Source: Herminiimonas sp. KBW02 (GTDB lineage Bacteria > Pseudomonadota > Gammaproteobacteria > Burkholderiales > Burkholderiaceae_D). From it: 64,000 bases of DNA. The notes beneath the pieces are model-generated. The model saw only the letters and a list, made by a program, of their open reading frames with translations, did no database searches and was not told where the DNA came from. The stretch spans positions 606,719 through 670,718 of the forward strand of contig NZ_QAJP01000004.1 of the NCBI RefSeq assembly GCF_003852535.1, in the 5' to 3' direction. This document shows, piece after piece, positions 26,936 through 34,884 of this stretch. Each line of letters begins with the position of its first letter. Position 1 is the stretch's first letter. Position numbers and translations under genes: made by a program.

Positions 26936-28819
26936 GTGAACAATATGTTTTCCAAGGCCGCTATATGGGTGGTCATCGGGATGGTGCTTTTCACCGTGTT
27001 CAAACAGTTCGACGGCCGCAGTGCGTCGGGCTCAGCCACGGCGATTGCCTACTCGGATTTCCTGGACGAAGTAAGAAGTAAGCGCATCAAGGAAGCGACG
27101 ATCGAAGATCGCAGCATCGTTGCGACTACGACCGACGGCAAAAAAATTAAATCCGCGATTACCTATCTGGATCGCGGTCTGGTTGGCGATCTGGTCAATA
27201 ACGGCGTGAAATTCGACGTTAAACAACCGGAAGAGCAATCTTTCCTTTCCCAAGTATTTATATCCTGGTTCCCGATGCTGTTGCTGATCGGCGTCTGGAT
27301 CTTCTTCATGCGTCAAATGCAGGGCGGCGGCAAGGGCGGGGCATTCTCGTTCGGCAAGTCGAAGGCGCGCATGCTGGACGACACCAACAACCCGGTCACT
27401 TTTGCTGACGTCGCAGGTTGCGATGAAGCGAAAGAAGAAGTGGGCGAGCTGGTCGACTTCCTGCGCGATCCTACCCGCTTCCAGAAACTGGGCGGTCGTA
27501 TCCCGCGCGGCGTGTTGATGGTCGGTCCTCCAGGCACCGGTAAAACTTTGCTGGCGCGTGCGATTGCAGGCGAAGCAAAAGTACCTTTCTTCACGATTTC
27601 CGGTTCGGACTTCGTTGAAATGTTTGTCGGTGTCGGTGCATCCCGTGTGCGCGACATGTTTGACAACGCGAAGAAACATGCACCTTGTATCATCTTCATC
27701 GATGAGATCGATGCTGTCGGTCGTCATCGTGGTGCCGGTATGGGCGGCGGTAACGATGAGCGCGAACAGACACTGAACCAGATGCTGGTTGAGATGGATG
27801 GTTTTGAGCCTAACGCCGGTGTGATCGTGATCGCGGCAACCAACCGTGCTGACGTACTCGATAAAGCGCTGTTGCGTCCAGGTCGTTTCGACCGTCAAGT
27901 GATCGTCGGCTTGCCTGACATCCGTGGCCGTGAGCAGATCTTGCTGGTTCACATGCGTAAAGTACCTATTGGTACCGACGTACAGGCAGATATCCTGGCG
28001 CGCGGTACGCCTGGTTTCTCCGGTGCTGATCTGGCGAACCTGGTCAACGAAGCAGCCTTGTTTGCCGCACGCCGTAACAAGCGTCTGGTCGAGATGCAGG
28101 ACTTCGAGGATGCCAAAGACAAGATCGTCATGGGCCCTGAGCGTAAATCGGCTGTCATGCGTGAAGAAGAACGTCGCAATACTGCTTACCATGAGTCCGG
28201 TCACGCAGTGGTTGCCAAACTCTTGCCTAAGGCTGATCCGGTACATAAAGTCACCATCATGCCGCGTGGTTTCGCGCTGGGTCTGACCTGGCAGTTGCCT
28301 GAGCATGATCGCGTCAATATGTACAAGGACAAGATGCTGGAAGAGATCTCGATCCTGTTTGGTGGCCGTATTGCAGAAGAAGTGTTTATGCATCAGATGT
28401 CGACCGGTGCTTCGAACGACTTTGAGCGTGCAACCAAGCTGGCACGTGCGATGGTGACGCGTTACGGTATGTCGGAAAGCCTGGGTACCATGGTCTACGA
28501 AGATACCGAGCAAGATGCCTACTTCGGACGTTCATCGGCCAAGACAGTGTCGGAAGCGACCCAGCAAAAGGTCGATACTGAAATCCGTACGATACTGGAC
28601 ACCCAGTATGCGTTGTCGCGCAAACTGATCGAAGAGAATCGCGATAAGGTTGAATTGATGGCGAAAACCCTGCTGGATTGGGAAACCATCGATTCGGATC
28701 AAATCAACGACATCATGGAAGGACGTGAACCACGTCCACCGAAAGCGGGCGTTCCTGTCAAACGCAGCCCACCGGATAATCCTACCGATGTCGCGCCGAA
28801 TGCAACTGCACCGGCCTGA
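26936..28819 (+). CDS. ftsH: ATP-dependent zinc metalloprotease FtsH
   Basis: A 627-residue inner-membrane AAA+ protease for quality control of membrane and short-lived cytoplasmic proteins. Two transmembrane segments (about residues 5-22 and 104-124) flank the periplasmic part. Next come the AAA domain with Walker A GPPGTGKT, Walker [12 protein letters not shown], pore loop [10 protein letters not shown] and the second region of homology around [20 protein letters not shown]. The zinc site is HESGHAVV. Translation starts at GTG 26936, five bases after AAGGAG. In the 138 bases upstream I saw only poor promoter matches. A hairpin follows the gene. Confidence 0.97.
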   Translation: MNNMFSKAAIWVVIGMVLFTVFKQFDGRSASGSATAIAYSDFLDEVRSKRIKEATIEDRSIVATTTDGKKIKSAITYLDRGLVGDLVNNGVKFDVKQPEEQSFLSQVFISWFPMLLLIGVWIFFMRQMQGGGKGGAFSFGKSKARMLDDTNNPVTFADVAGCDEAKEEVGELVDFLRDPTRFQKLGGRIPRGVLMVGPPGTGKTLLARAIAGEAKVPFFTISGSDFVEMFVGVGASRVRDMFDNAKKHAPCIIFIDEIDAVGRHRGAGMGGGNDEREQTLNQMLVEMDGFEPNAGVIVIAATNRADVLDKALLRPGRFDRQVIVGLPDIRGREQILLVHMRKVPIGTDVQADILARGTPGFSGADLANLVNEAALFAARRNKRLVEMQDFEDAKDKIVMGPERKSAVMREEERRNTAYHESGHAVVAKLLPKADPVHKVTIMPRGFALGLTWQLPEHDRVNMYKDKMLEEISILFGGRIAEEVFMHQMSTGASNDFERATKLARAMVTRYGMSESLGTMVYEDTEQDAYFGRSSAKTVSEATQQKVDTEIRTILDTQYALSRKLIEENRDKVELMAKTLLDWETIDSDQINDIMEGREPRPPKAGVPVKRSPPDNPTDVAPNATAPA

Positions 28820-28856
28820 TAGATCGCTTCAGATCTGACGAACATGTTTTAATACA

Positions 28857-28886
28857 GGGGTGGGGAGAAATCCTCACCCCTTTCTA
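28857..28886 (+). terminator. Rho-independent terminator after ftsH
   Basis: GGGGTGGGG pairs with CCTCACCCC (one G-T wobble) around a six-base loop, followed by TTTCT. It ends only about 20 bases before the folP start. Confidence 0.75.
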
Positions 28887-28905
28887 TTTGTACCCAGACA
28901 AAACA

Positions 28906-29742
28906 ATGCAAACTCACCTGCAATGCGGTCGTTACCGCCTTTCCGTCGACGCTGCAGCGCGTCCCCTTGTAATGGGTATCCTCAATATCACGCCTGACTC
29001 GTTCTCTGACGGCGGCAAGTACCACATGCTGGATACTGCCTTGTCGCATGCGGAAGAGATGATCGCGGCAGGTGTAGACATCATCGATATCGGCGGCGAA
29101 TCCAGCCGTCCCGGTTCACTCGCGGTTTCGCTCAAAGATGAGCTGGATCGCGTCATGCCGCTGGTTTACGCTTTGCGCGATTGCGGCAAGCCATTATCGA
29201 TAGACACGTATAAACCGGAAGTCATGCGTGAAACCATCGCAGCCGGCGCCGACATGATTAACGACATCAACGGCTTTCGTGCGCCGGGCGCCTTGCAGGC
29301 GGTAGCCGATGCAGATTGCGCGCTGTGTGTCATGCACATGCAAAATGATCCGCAAAGTATGCAGCTGCAACCAGAATATGATGACGTCGTGGCTGAAGTC
29401 GGGGAATTTTTACGCGAGCGTATCGGTCAGATGGAGCAGGCTGGTATTGCCCGTGAGCGTATATGTATAGACCCGGGCCTGGGTTTTGGAAAAACGCTTG
29501 CGCACAATATCGCCTTGTTGAAAAATACCAGGCAAATGCAGGCATCCCTGCAAGCGCCGATGTTGATCGGTTTATCGCGTAAAACGATGATAGGTGCGCT
29601 GACAGACCGGTCGGTAGAGCAACGTATGGCAGGCAGTCTGGCAGGAGCGTTAGCAGCTGTTGCGAATGGCGCTCGTATTGTGCGCGTGCATGATGTGGCA
29701 GAAACAGTAGACGCATTACGCGTTTGGCAGGCAATATCCTGA
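28906..29742 (+). CDS. folP: Dihydropteroate synthase
   Basis: A 278-residue TIM-barrel enzyme joining p-aminobenzoate to 6-hydroxymethyl-dihydropterin pyrophosphate; it is the sulfonamide target. Diagnostic motifs are [16 protein letters not shown] near residue 24, [31 protein letters not shown], and [10 protein letters not shown], with SRK near the end. ATG 28906 is used; a TTG 18 bases upstream is in frame but fits no ribosome site either. glmM follows after 28 bases, so both are likely one transcript, in the ftsH-folP-glmM order of Proteobacteria. Confidence 0.95.
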   Translation: MQTHLQCGRYRLSVDAAARPLVMGILNITPDSFSDGGKYHMLDTALSHAEEMIAAGVDIIDIGGESSRPGSLAVSLKDELDRVMPLVYALRDCGKPLSIDTYKPEVMRETIAAGADMINDINGFRAPGALQAVADADCALCVMHMQNDPQSMQLQPEYDDVVAEVGEFLRERIGQMEQAGIARERICIDPGLGFGKTLAHNIALLKNTRQMQASLQAPMLIGLSRKTMIGALTDRSVEQRMAGSLAGALAAVANGARIVRVHDVAETVDALRVWQAIS

Positions 29743-29770
29743 TTACATACAAAATTTAAAAAGAACAACA

Positions 29771-31108
29771 ATGACACGACAATATTTCGGCACCGATGGC
29801 GTGCGCGGCAAAGTAGGCACTTCCCCGATTACTCCCGATTTCGTCATGCGCCTCGGCTATGCGGCAGGTACCGTGCTGACCAAGTCGCGTACCAAGACCA
29901 GCCGTCCGGTGGTACTGATAGGCAAAGACACACGTATTTCCGGCTACATGCTGGAAGCCGCTCTGGAGGCAGGTTTCTCCGCTGCCGGCGTCGATGTGAT
30001 GCTGGCCGGTCCTATGCCGACACCGGCGATTGCCTATCTGACGCGCGCTTTGCGTTTGTCTGCAGGCGTCGTGATTTCAGCTTCGCATAATCCATACGAA
30101 GATAACGGCATCAAATTTTTCTCTGCATCCGGCAATAAATTGCCGGATGCGATAGAACTGGAAATTGAAGCGGCATTGAATGAGCCGATGTCTTGTGTCG
30201 CATCCGAGAAACTGGGCCGAGCGAAGCGGCTGGAAGATGCACGCGGACGTTATATCGAATTCTGCAAGAGCACCTTCCCGCACGAACTGGATCTGCGCGG
30301 CACCAAGCTGGTAGTCGATTGCGCACATGGAGCTGCTTACCATATTGCACCGGACGTTTTCCACGAGCTGGGTGCTGAAGTGATCGCGATTGGTAACCAG
30401 CCGAACGGCTTCAACATCAATGAAGGTTTTGGTGCGACTGCGCCCCAGGCTTTGGTGGAAGCAGTGCGTGCGAACCAGGCGAATCTGGGTATCGCATTGG
30501 ATGGTGATGCTGATCGTTTGCTGGTGGTGGATGCTGCTGGTCGTATTTATAACGGCGACGAGCTGTTATACATCATGGTCAAGGATCGCATGCGGGTGCG
30601 GCCGATTGAAGGTGCAGTCGGCACTCTGATGACGAATATGGCGCTCGAAGTCGCGTTCAAGGAAATGGGCATAGGCTTTGCGCGTGCAAACGTCGGCGAT
30701 CGTTATGTGCTGGAAGCCTTGCGTGAACGTGGCTGGCAGGTCGGTGGTGAAGGCTCGGGCCATATGCTGTGTCTGGACAAGCATACTACCGGTGACGGTA
30801 TTGTTTCTGCCTTGCAAATTCTCTCTGCTTTGAAGCGCAGCGGACAGAGCCTGGCGCAGCTGACGGAAGATATCGCCATGTTCCCGCAAACCTTGATTAA
30901 TGTGAAAGTCGCTCCCGGTTTTGACTGGAAGAAAAACAAGGATTTATTGGCGGAAAAAGAAGTGGTGGAAGCCGAGTTGGGTGACAAGGGCAGGGTACTG
31001 ATACGCGCCTCTGGTACCGAACCTTTAATCCGCGTAATGGTAGAGGCCAAAGAGGCGGATGTTGCTGATAAAATGGCACGACGGATAGCCGCCAAGCTGA
31101 CTGAATAA
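29771..31108 (+). CDS. glmM: Phosphoglucosamine mutase
   Basis: A 445-residue enzyme interconverting glucosamine-6-phosphate and glucosamine-1-phosphate, the step before UDP-GlcNAc for peptidoglycan and LPS. The phosphoserine is in [18 protein letters not shown] near residue 102, the metal loop is LDGDADRLL, the sugar loop GGEGSGH, and the phosphate loop [12 protein letters not shown]. The N-terminus [12 protein letters not shown] is exact for GlmM. It is the last gene of the ftsH-side block; the next transcription unit is tRNA-Pro. Confidence 0.97.
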   Translation: MTRQYFGTDGVRGKVGTSPITPDFVMRLGYAAGTVLTKSRTKTSRPVVLIGKDTRISGYMLEAALEAGFSAAGVDVMLAGPMPTPAIAYLTRALRLSAGVVISASHNPYEDNGIKFFSASGNKLPDAIELEIEAALNEPMSCVASEKLGRAKRLEDARGRYIEFCKSTFPHELDLRGTKLVVDCAHGAAYHIAPDVFHELGAEVIAIGNQPNGFNINEGFGATAPQALVEAVRANQANLGIALDGDADRLLVVDAAGRIYNGDELLYIMVKDRMRVRPIEGAVGTLMTNMALEVAFKEMGIGFARANVGDRYVLEALRERGWQVGGEGSGHMLCLDKHTTGDGIVSALQILSALKRSGQSLAQLTEDIAMFPQTLINVKVAPGFDWKKNKDLLAEKEVVEAELGDKGRVLIRASGTEPLIRVMVEAKEADVADKMARRIAAKLTE

Positions 31109-31144
31109 ATTTATAAAATTATTGAAGTAAAAGCATTTTAGATA

Positions 31145-31173
31145 TTGACCGATTCCGGAACATTCAATATAAT
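31145..31173 (+). promoter_or_regulatory. Promoter of tRNA-Pro
   Basis: TTGACC (31145-31150) and TATAAT (31168-31173) are 17 bases apart, a nearly ideal sigma-70 promoter. The tRNA begins ten bases after the -10 box, so the primary transcript would have almost no 5' leader. Confidence 0.85.
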
Positions 31174-31183
31174 CTCTTTCTTT

Positions 31184-31260
31184 CGGAGTGTAGCGCAGCC
31201 CGGTAGCGCACCTGGTTTGGGACCAGGGGGTCCAAGGTTCGAATCCTTGTACTCCGACCA
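31184..31260 (+). tRNA. tRNA-Pro (anticodon TGG)
   Basis: A complete 77-base cloverleaf with encoded CCA. The acceptor arm CGGAGTG pairs with TACTCCG, the anticodon stem CCTGG/CCAGG holds the loop TTTGGGA with anticodon TGG, and the T arm carries GGTTCGAATCC. It reads CCA and, through wobble, other proline codons. It has its own promoter and terminator. Confidence 0.96.
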
Positions 31261-31266
31261 GAATTT

Positions 31267-31298
31267 AAAGGACTAGCCTAATCGCTAGTCCTTTTTTT
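31267..31298 (+). terminator. Terminator of tRNA-Pro
   Basis: AAGGACTAGC pairs with GCTAGTCCTT around a six-base loop, followed by seven T residues. Confidence 0.92.
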
Positions 31299-31492
31299 CG
31301 TCTATTATCTTTCTACTGTTCAGTGGAAAGTCTGCAGTAATTTTTCCCTCATTCTGATTGACGTTTCAACGCTCGCCCTTACGTTTTTACGCAATATCTT
31401 CGCCATATAAATCTATCTGGGATTTTATAGTCGTATAGTCACTCCAATATGCATGAAGTGATTTCATCAGCTAACCGTAAAGGATGTACATC

Positions 31493-31732
31493 ATGCTTAG
31501 TATGATTAGCACCTGCAGTCGTCTTTATGCATCTCCGCTGCCATTTGTCCGTGCATCGCATATCCCGTTGTCTGCACATACTGCACCAGTGCCTGAACCG
31601 ATAGAAGATCCTTTGCCAGGTGAACATCCGGTGCCGCAGGAAGATCCGGTTCCATCTCCTAATCCCGAAGTTGATGATCCGAAGTCGCCGCGTAAGGCGG
31701 CTGTTACACGTGGTCATTGCTCGCATCATTGA
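31493..31732 (+). CDS. Small Pro/Glu/Asp-rich hypothetical protein, 79 residues
   Basis: Not recognised. The frame begins with a short hydrophobic part (about residues 1-20). Between residues 33 and 66 it becomes a run of Pro-Val-Pro and acidic residues (PVPEPIEDPLPGEHPVPQ and similar), ending in a His/Cys-containing tail. It is probably disordered. The start at 31493 has AAAGG nine bases upstream; ATG 31484 is an alternative. It lies between two tRNA genes and is followed at once by another unknown gene. It may not be a real gene. Confidence 0.4.
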   Translation: MLSMISTCSRLYASPLPFVRASHIPLSAHTAPVPEPIEDPLPGEHPVPQEDPVPSPNPEVDDPKSPRKAAVTRGHCSHH

Positions 31733-31748
31733 AGTCTGGGGAATGCTT

Positions 31749-32006
31749 ATGGAAAAGCAGCAGAACTGGAGTACAGAGTTGTATCAGGGGCTGGATGTGC
31801 ATGTCACCACATTGCAAAAAGAAGCGCCACCCCAGTTGTGGGATTACACGGTGCGCGTGTGCGAGCCGGGACTGGATGCTTCGGCAGAAAGCGAGCTGGC
31901 AGCCGAGTCTGGTGACGACGCAGATTACGCCAGCGCAGCGGAAGCTTTGGCCGCAGGTTTTTCTCGCGGTTATGCATTAGTCGATCGGATTCGTAAAGAC
32001 AGGTAG
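31749..32006 (+). CDS. Hypothetical acidic protein, 85 residues
   Basis: Not recognised. The sequence is acidic (rich in Glu, Asp and Ala between residues 40 and 70), without signal peptide or membrane segment. Two ATGs, 31743 and 31749, are possible; GGGGA is eight bases before the second. The frame extends far upstream but there overlaps the Pro-rich gene. The central LWDYTVRVCEPGLD suggests a folded small domain. It ends about 60 bases before the tRNA-Arg promoter. Confidence 0.5.
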   Translation: MEKQQNWSTELYQGLDVHVTTLQKEAPPQLWDYTVRVCEPGLDASAESELAAESGDDADYASAAEALAAGFSRGYALVDRIRKDR

Positions 32007-32067
32007 GTATGACTACCTGCAGCTGGCGATGACATATGCCGGCATGGCTTGCTGCAGGGCAGGGACA

Positions 32068-32096
32068 TTGAAAGAGTGGCGTAAAAAAGGCATAAT
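32068..32096 (+). promoter_or_regulatory. Candidate promoter of tRNA-Arg
   Basis: TTGAAA (32068-32073) and CATAAT (32091-32096) are 17 bases apart. The tRNA starts 69 bases after the -10 box, leaving a 5' leader of about 60 bases to be removed by RNase P. Confidence 0.5.
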
Positions 32097-32164
32097 GCAG
32101 CACCTTTAGACGGGCGTTGATTCAGGCTTTGTCTTTCCGCATCGCGGTTTACTCCCGCCATATT

Positions 32165-32241
<77 letters not shown>

Positions 32242-32299
32242 CTAGCTACATTCCCCGCTACACATTGACACCATCCATGGCCGATAGCTGCATGGGCAT

Positions 32300-32324
32300 A
32301 AGACTATGCTGAATTCATAGTCTT
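32300..32324 (+). terminator. Weak hairpin downstream of tRNA-Arg
   Basis: AAGACTATG pairs perfectly with CATAGTCTT around a seven-base loop. Only TTAAG follows, so it is a poor intrinsic terminator; it may instead protect a 3' end. No better terminator lies between the tRNA and the next gene. Confidence 0.35.
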
Positions 32325-32399
32325 AAGTGCGTTAGCTAACAGATGCAATTTCTTTATGGTGATAGGATATTAACTATCCTCGACTACCGGGAGCGCATC

Positions 32400-32672
32400 A
32401 TGAATCGCATCGATCAGGCCATCAGTGATTTGGCACGTGCTTTTTGCCAGCTCAAGCAGCATGACGAAGTGCTGTACACCAAGGCTTTGCAATCCCTCGT
32501 TGCGTTGGCACTTTCTGAAGAAAAAGTTGAAAGAGTCTCCAGCATAGAGCAGGATATGCAATACGTCGGACAGATTCTTTCCAACACCCGTCGGGTGCGC
32601 ACTACGGGCGGTGACGCGGTACTGGAGTTCCCTTGTCGAAGAAAAGGCGAGCGTCGTGTTTCCGCACGCTAG
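32400..32672 (+). CDS. Hypothetical protein, 90 residues
   Basis: Not recognised. A helical N-terminal two-thirds (ISDLARAFCQLKQHDEVLYT and LVALALSEEKVERVSS) is followed by a basic, Arg-rich tail ending GERRVSAR. ATG 32400 is chosen because GGGAG lies six bases upstream; the frame is open to 32343 without support. No signal peptide or membrane segment. A terminator hairpin follows, consistent with a separate small gene. Confidence 0.55.
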   Translation: MNRIDQAISDLARAFCQLKQHDEVLYTKALQSLVALALSEEKVERVSSIEQDMQYVGQILSNTRRVRTTGGDAVLEFPCRRKGERRVSAR

Positions 32673-32711
32673 GAATGTCGCTCTTCAGTCATACCCGTAG
32701 TTAGTCAAATT

Positions 32712-32745
32712 CAGCCCTGTGCTTGCAAGAGCATGGGGCTTTTTT
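32712..32745 (+). terminator. Terminator after the 90-residue hypothetical gene
   Basis: AGCCC and TGCT pair with AGCA and GGGCT, interrupted by a two-base mismatch, and are followed by six T residues. The stretch from here to 32971 (about 225 bases) holds no gene; it is A+T-rich near 32860-32890 and must contain the promoter of the next gene, which I cannot fix. Confidence 0.7.
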
Positions 32746-32971
32746 ACGCCCATCACTCAGGATTTGACAGCTGTCACCACCGCGCTTAACTCGTTTCGCT
32801 TGTGCAAATTACTGGTTGTGTACAAGGCCGGATTTATTCATCGGCTTGCGTATCTTTCTTATATTAACTTGTATATATTTGGTATATGGAGAGCTCGGAT
32901 AACGGGCCAGCCGGGACGTTATCGATTACTTGCCATATCGCGGTATAACCCAAGTGGATTGAGGAGACAAC

Positions 32972-33769
32972 ATGACTAAAATGAGTCGGCGTGGAATGCT
33001 TCAGGCAGCTGGTTTGATGACGGTCGGTGCGGTAACAGGTTGTGCCGCTCCGCGCAGTTCAGGCGGTAAGGAAGGCAATGCAATATTCTCAGTCGCGCAA
33101 CCGACTATCCCTATCGTTGGCAGCAATGAGCAATTCCCGGTTCGCCGCATCTACTGTATCGGACGTAACTACGCAGCACATGCACGTGAAATGGGTTCAG
33201 ATCCGACACGTGAGCCTCCTTTCTTTTTTCAGAAACCCAGCGATGCCATTCAATACGTCGCGCCAGGCAAGGTAGTCGATCATCCGTATCCGACGCTGAC
33301 CAAGAATTACCACTATGAGATTGAATTGGTTGCTGCGATCAACAAGGGAGGCAAAAATATCCCGGTCGAAAGTGCACTGCAACACGTCTTTGGTTATGCG
33401 GTTGGCCTGGACATGACGCGCCGTGATTTGCAGGCAGCGATGAAGAAGGAAGAAAAGCCATGGGAAATCGGCAAGAGCTTCGATATGTCCGCACCGATCG
33501 GACCTTTGCATCCGGTCGCCAGTATCGGTAATTTCACCGAAGGAAAGATCTGGTTGAAGGTGAACGGACAAGTGAAACAGAGTGCAGATTTGAAGCAAAT
33601 GATCTGGTCAGTGGCCGAGCAAATCAGTAATTTGTCGAAAGCATTCGAGTTAATGCCTGGAGATATTATTTATTCGGGCACACCGGAGAACGTCGGACCG
33701 GTGGTACGTGGCGATGTGATGGAAGGTCATATCGATCGACTTCCTAATATCACGCTAAAAGTCGTATAA
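32972..33769 (+). CDS. Fumarylacetoacetate-hydrolase-family enzyme with Tat lipoprotein signal
   Basis: A 265-residue protein with an unusual leader. MSRRGMLQAAGLMTVGAV has a twin-arginine motif and hydrophobic core and ends in the lipobox-like VTGC near residue 24. The rest is a FAH fold: RRIYCIGRNYAAHAREMG, PFFFQKPSDAI, the metal-binding Glu pair in HYEIELVAAI, the Asp in GLDMTRRDLQ, and GDIIYSGTPENVGPV. All metal ligands look intact, so a hydrolase, decarboxylase or isomerase of a 2,4-diketo acid is possible, acting outside the cytoplasm. FAH enzymes are normally cytoplasmic. The start ATG has a GAGGAG site. Single gene with its own terminator. Confidence 0.82.
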   Translation: MTKMSRRGMLQAAGLMTVGAVTGCAAPRSSGGKEGNAIFSVAQPTIPIVGSNEQFPVRRIYCIGRNYAAHAREMGSDPTREPPFFFQKPSDAIQYVAPGKVVDHPYPTLTKNYHYEIELVAAINKGGKNIPVESALQHVFGYAVGLDMTRRDLQAAMKKEEKPWEIGKSFDMSAPIGPLHPVASIGNFTEGKIWLKVNGQVKQSADLKQMIWSVAEQISNLSKAFELMPGDIIYSGTPENVGPVVRGDVMEGHIDRLPNITLKVV

Positions 33770-33774
33770 GCGAG

Positions 33775-33803
33775 GTGCCGGGCCTGAGCGCCCGGCACTT
33801 TTT
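33775..33803. terminator. Terminator between FAH-family gene and convergent small gene
   Basis: GTGCCGGGC pairs perfectly with GCCCGGCAC around a six-base loop, followed by TTTTT on the plus strand. On the minus strand the T-run is missing, so it mainly serves the plus-strand gene. Confidence 0.9.
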
Positions 33804-33822
33804 AAGGTCGCAGGCGGAGTAG

Positions 33823-34041
33823 TCAGATACGACTGTAGGTATCCTGGACGCCCTTGATTTTGAAGGTGCCGTCTTTTTGCGGCTCCGCGATATTGTCTGT
33901 GTCTTTAATGCGATAACCAACGAAGTCGCGTGGCAGTTTGGTACTGCCGAAATCCAGGTAGGTCCTGCCTTTTCCTATGTTTTGCAAAGTAATGACTTTG
34001 CCGGATGGAGCTTTAACCTTAAACTCTTCAATGCTTTTCAT
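33823..34041 (-). CDS. Hypothetical protein, 72 residues
   Basis: Not recognised. A small, likely all-beta protein (EEFKVKAPSGKVITLQNIG, LDFGSTKLPRDFVGYRI) without signal peptide or membrane segment. AGGAGG lies five bases before the ATG, a strong reason to accept it as a gene. It runs tail-to-tail with the FAH-family gene. Nothing in the context suggests a role. Confidence 0.6.
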   Translation of the reverse strand: MKSIEEFKVKAPSGKVITLQNIGKGRTYLDFGSTKLPRDFVGYRIKDTDNIAEPQKDGTFKIKGVQDTYSRI

Positions 34042-34415
34042 GTAGCCTCCTGATAGGTGGGTTGAGCAGCGGAATCGTGACTGACTTTCATACTGACGAG
34101 CAGACCGAAGAAGTGTTAAGCGATGTTATACCATGGGTCGGATCATGTTGCATGCTGCAATGCCATGCAGTATTTACATGGATTGCAGCATGAGACGACT
34201 CTTTCGGATGAGAAGACAGGCAGGACTGCATGTCTTTGATATTGGTGCTGGTATATTTCCCGACCGCCAGCGCCGGTAGTAGCGACCACTGCTTAAATGG
34301 CCCTAAGGCATGCCCACTCTTGGTGAGCAAGGCCGTATCGTAGCAAAGCTATATGACCGCAGTTTGACATGGATCAAATTCGCTGCGATCAGCGAATTTT
34401 CTCAGTGGCGACATT
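34042..34415. other. 374-base intergenic region with a long palindrome
   Basis: No convincing gene; a minus-strand open frame of 80 codons here has no ribosome site or recognisable sequence. The notable content is an inverted repeat at 34151-34192, listed separately. The upstream end must hold the promoter of the 72-residue gene. The rest shows nothing I can name. Confidence 0.6.
34151..34192. repeat. Long imperfect palindrome
   Basis: CATGCTGCAAT (34151-34161) pairs with ATTGCAGCATG (34182-34192). After one unpaired G, CCATG pairs with CATGG, leaving a nine-base loop. The result is a 16-bp stem with a single bulge. No T-run follows on either strand, so it is not an ordinary intrinsic terminator. 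Confidence 0.85.
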
Positions 34416-34850
34416 TCATGGTCCGCATTCCAGTTGCAGCTTTTCTGCTGCGCGTTGAGCCTTGCGCTGTTCGCGTGCCATGCGCTTCACGCTGGCACGT
34501 GCTGCGTCTTCCTTTGCCCATCGCGCACGCTGTTCGAGCGTGGCACAACGCTTCCTCTTGCGCTCCTGTTCCTTGTAGATTCTTTGCCGTTCTTTTTCCG
34601 CACTGGCTTCTTCTTTCCTGCGCTGCGTTTCCATCGCCTGCAAGATGCGTTTTTCACGGATCAGGTTTTCTTGTGCGAGATGCGTATCAGATGATGGAGG
34701 GGGCGTGATGATGCGCTCGAAGCGCTGCTTAGTTCCGGTGCCGTTACAAGGCAGGTCGCTGTAGCTGATTTTTCCGCCTGACTCGCATTTATAAATCGCC
34801 AGCGCTGGAAGTGGAAGGGAAAAGAGCGCGAATAACAGCAGGAATGGCAT
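34416..34850 (-). CDS. DUF4124-type exported protein with coiled-coil tail
   Basis: A 144-residue protein with a short signal peptide (residues 1-18, ending ALA) followed at once by the small DUF4124-like motif IYKCESGGKISYSDLPC, with its two cysteines. The remainder is a highly charged Lys/Arg/Glu/Gln helix (about residues 55-140), probably a coiled coil in the periplasm. Function of this family is unknown. It begins 34 bases after the FAD dehydrogenase stop, so it is likely the last gene of that operon. Confidence 0.75.
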   Translation of the reverse strand: MPFLLLFALFSLPLPALAIYKCESGGKISYSDLPCNGTGTKQRFERIITPPPSSDTHLAQENLIREKRILQAMETQRRKEEASAEKERQRIYKEQERKRKRCATLEQRARWAKEDAARASVKRMAREQRKAQRAAEKLQLECGP

Positions 34851-34884
34851 GGCAAGCTCGCAGGTCTATAGGGACCTTGCCACT

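Noticed and set aside
27032-28513. A 493-codon minus-strand open frame opposite ftsH
   Set aside because: The plus-strand protein has every FtsH motif; the opposite frame has none.
34088-34330. An 80-codon minus-strand frame in the intergenic region
   Set aside because: No ribosome site, no recognisable sequence, and it spans the palindrome at 34151-34192.
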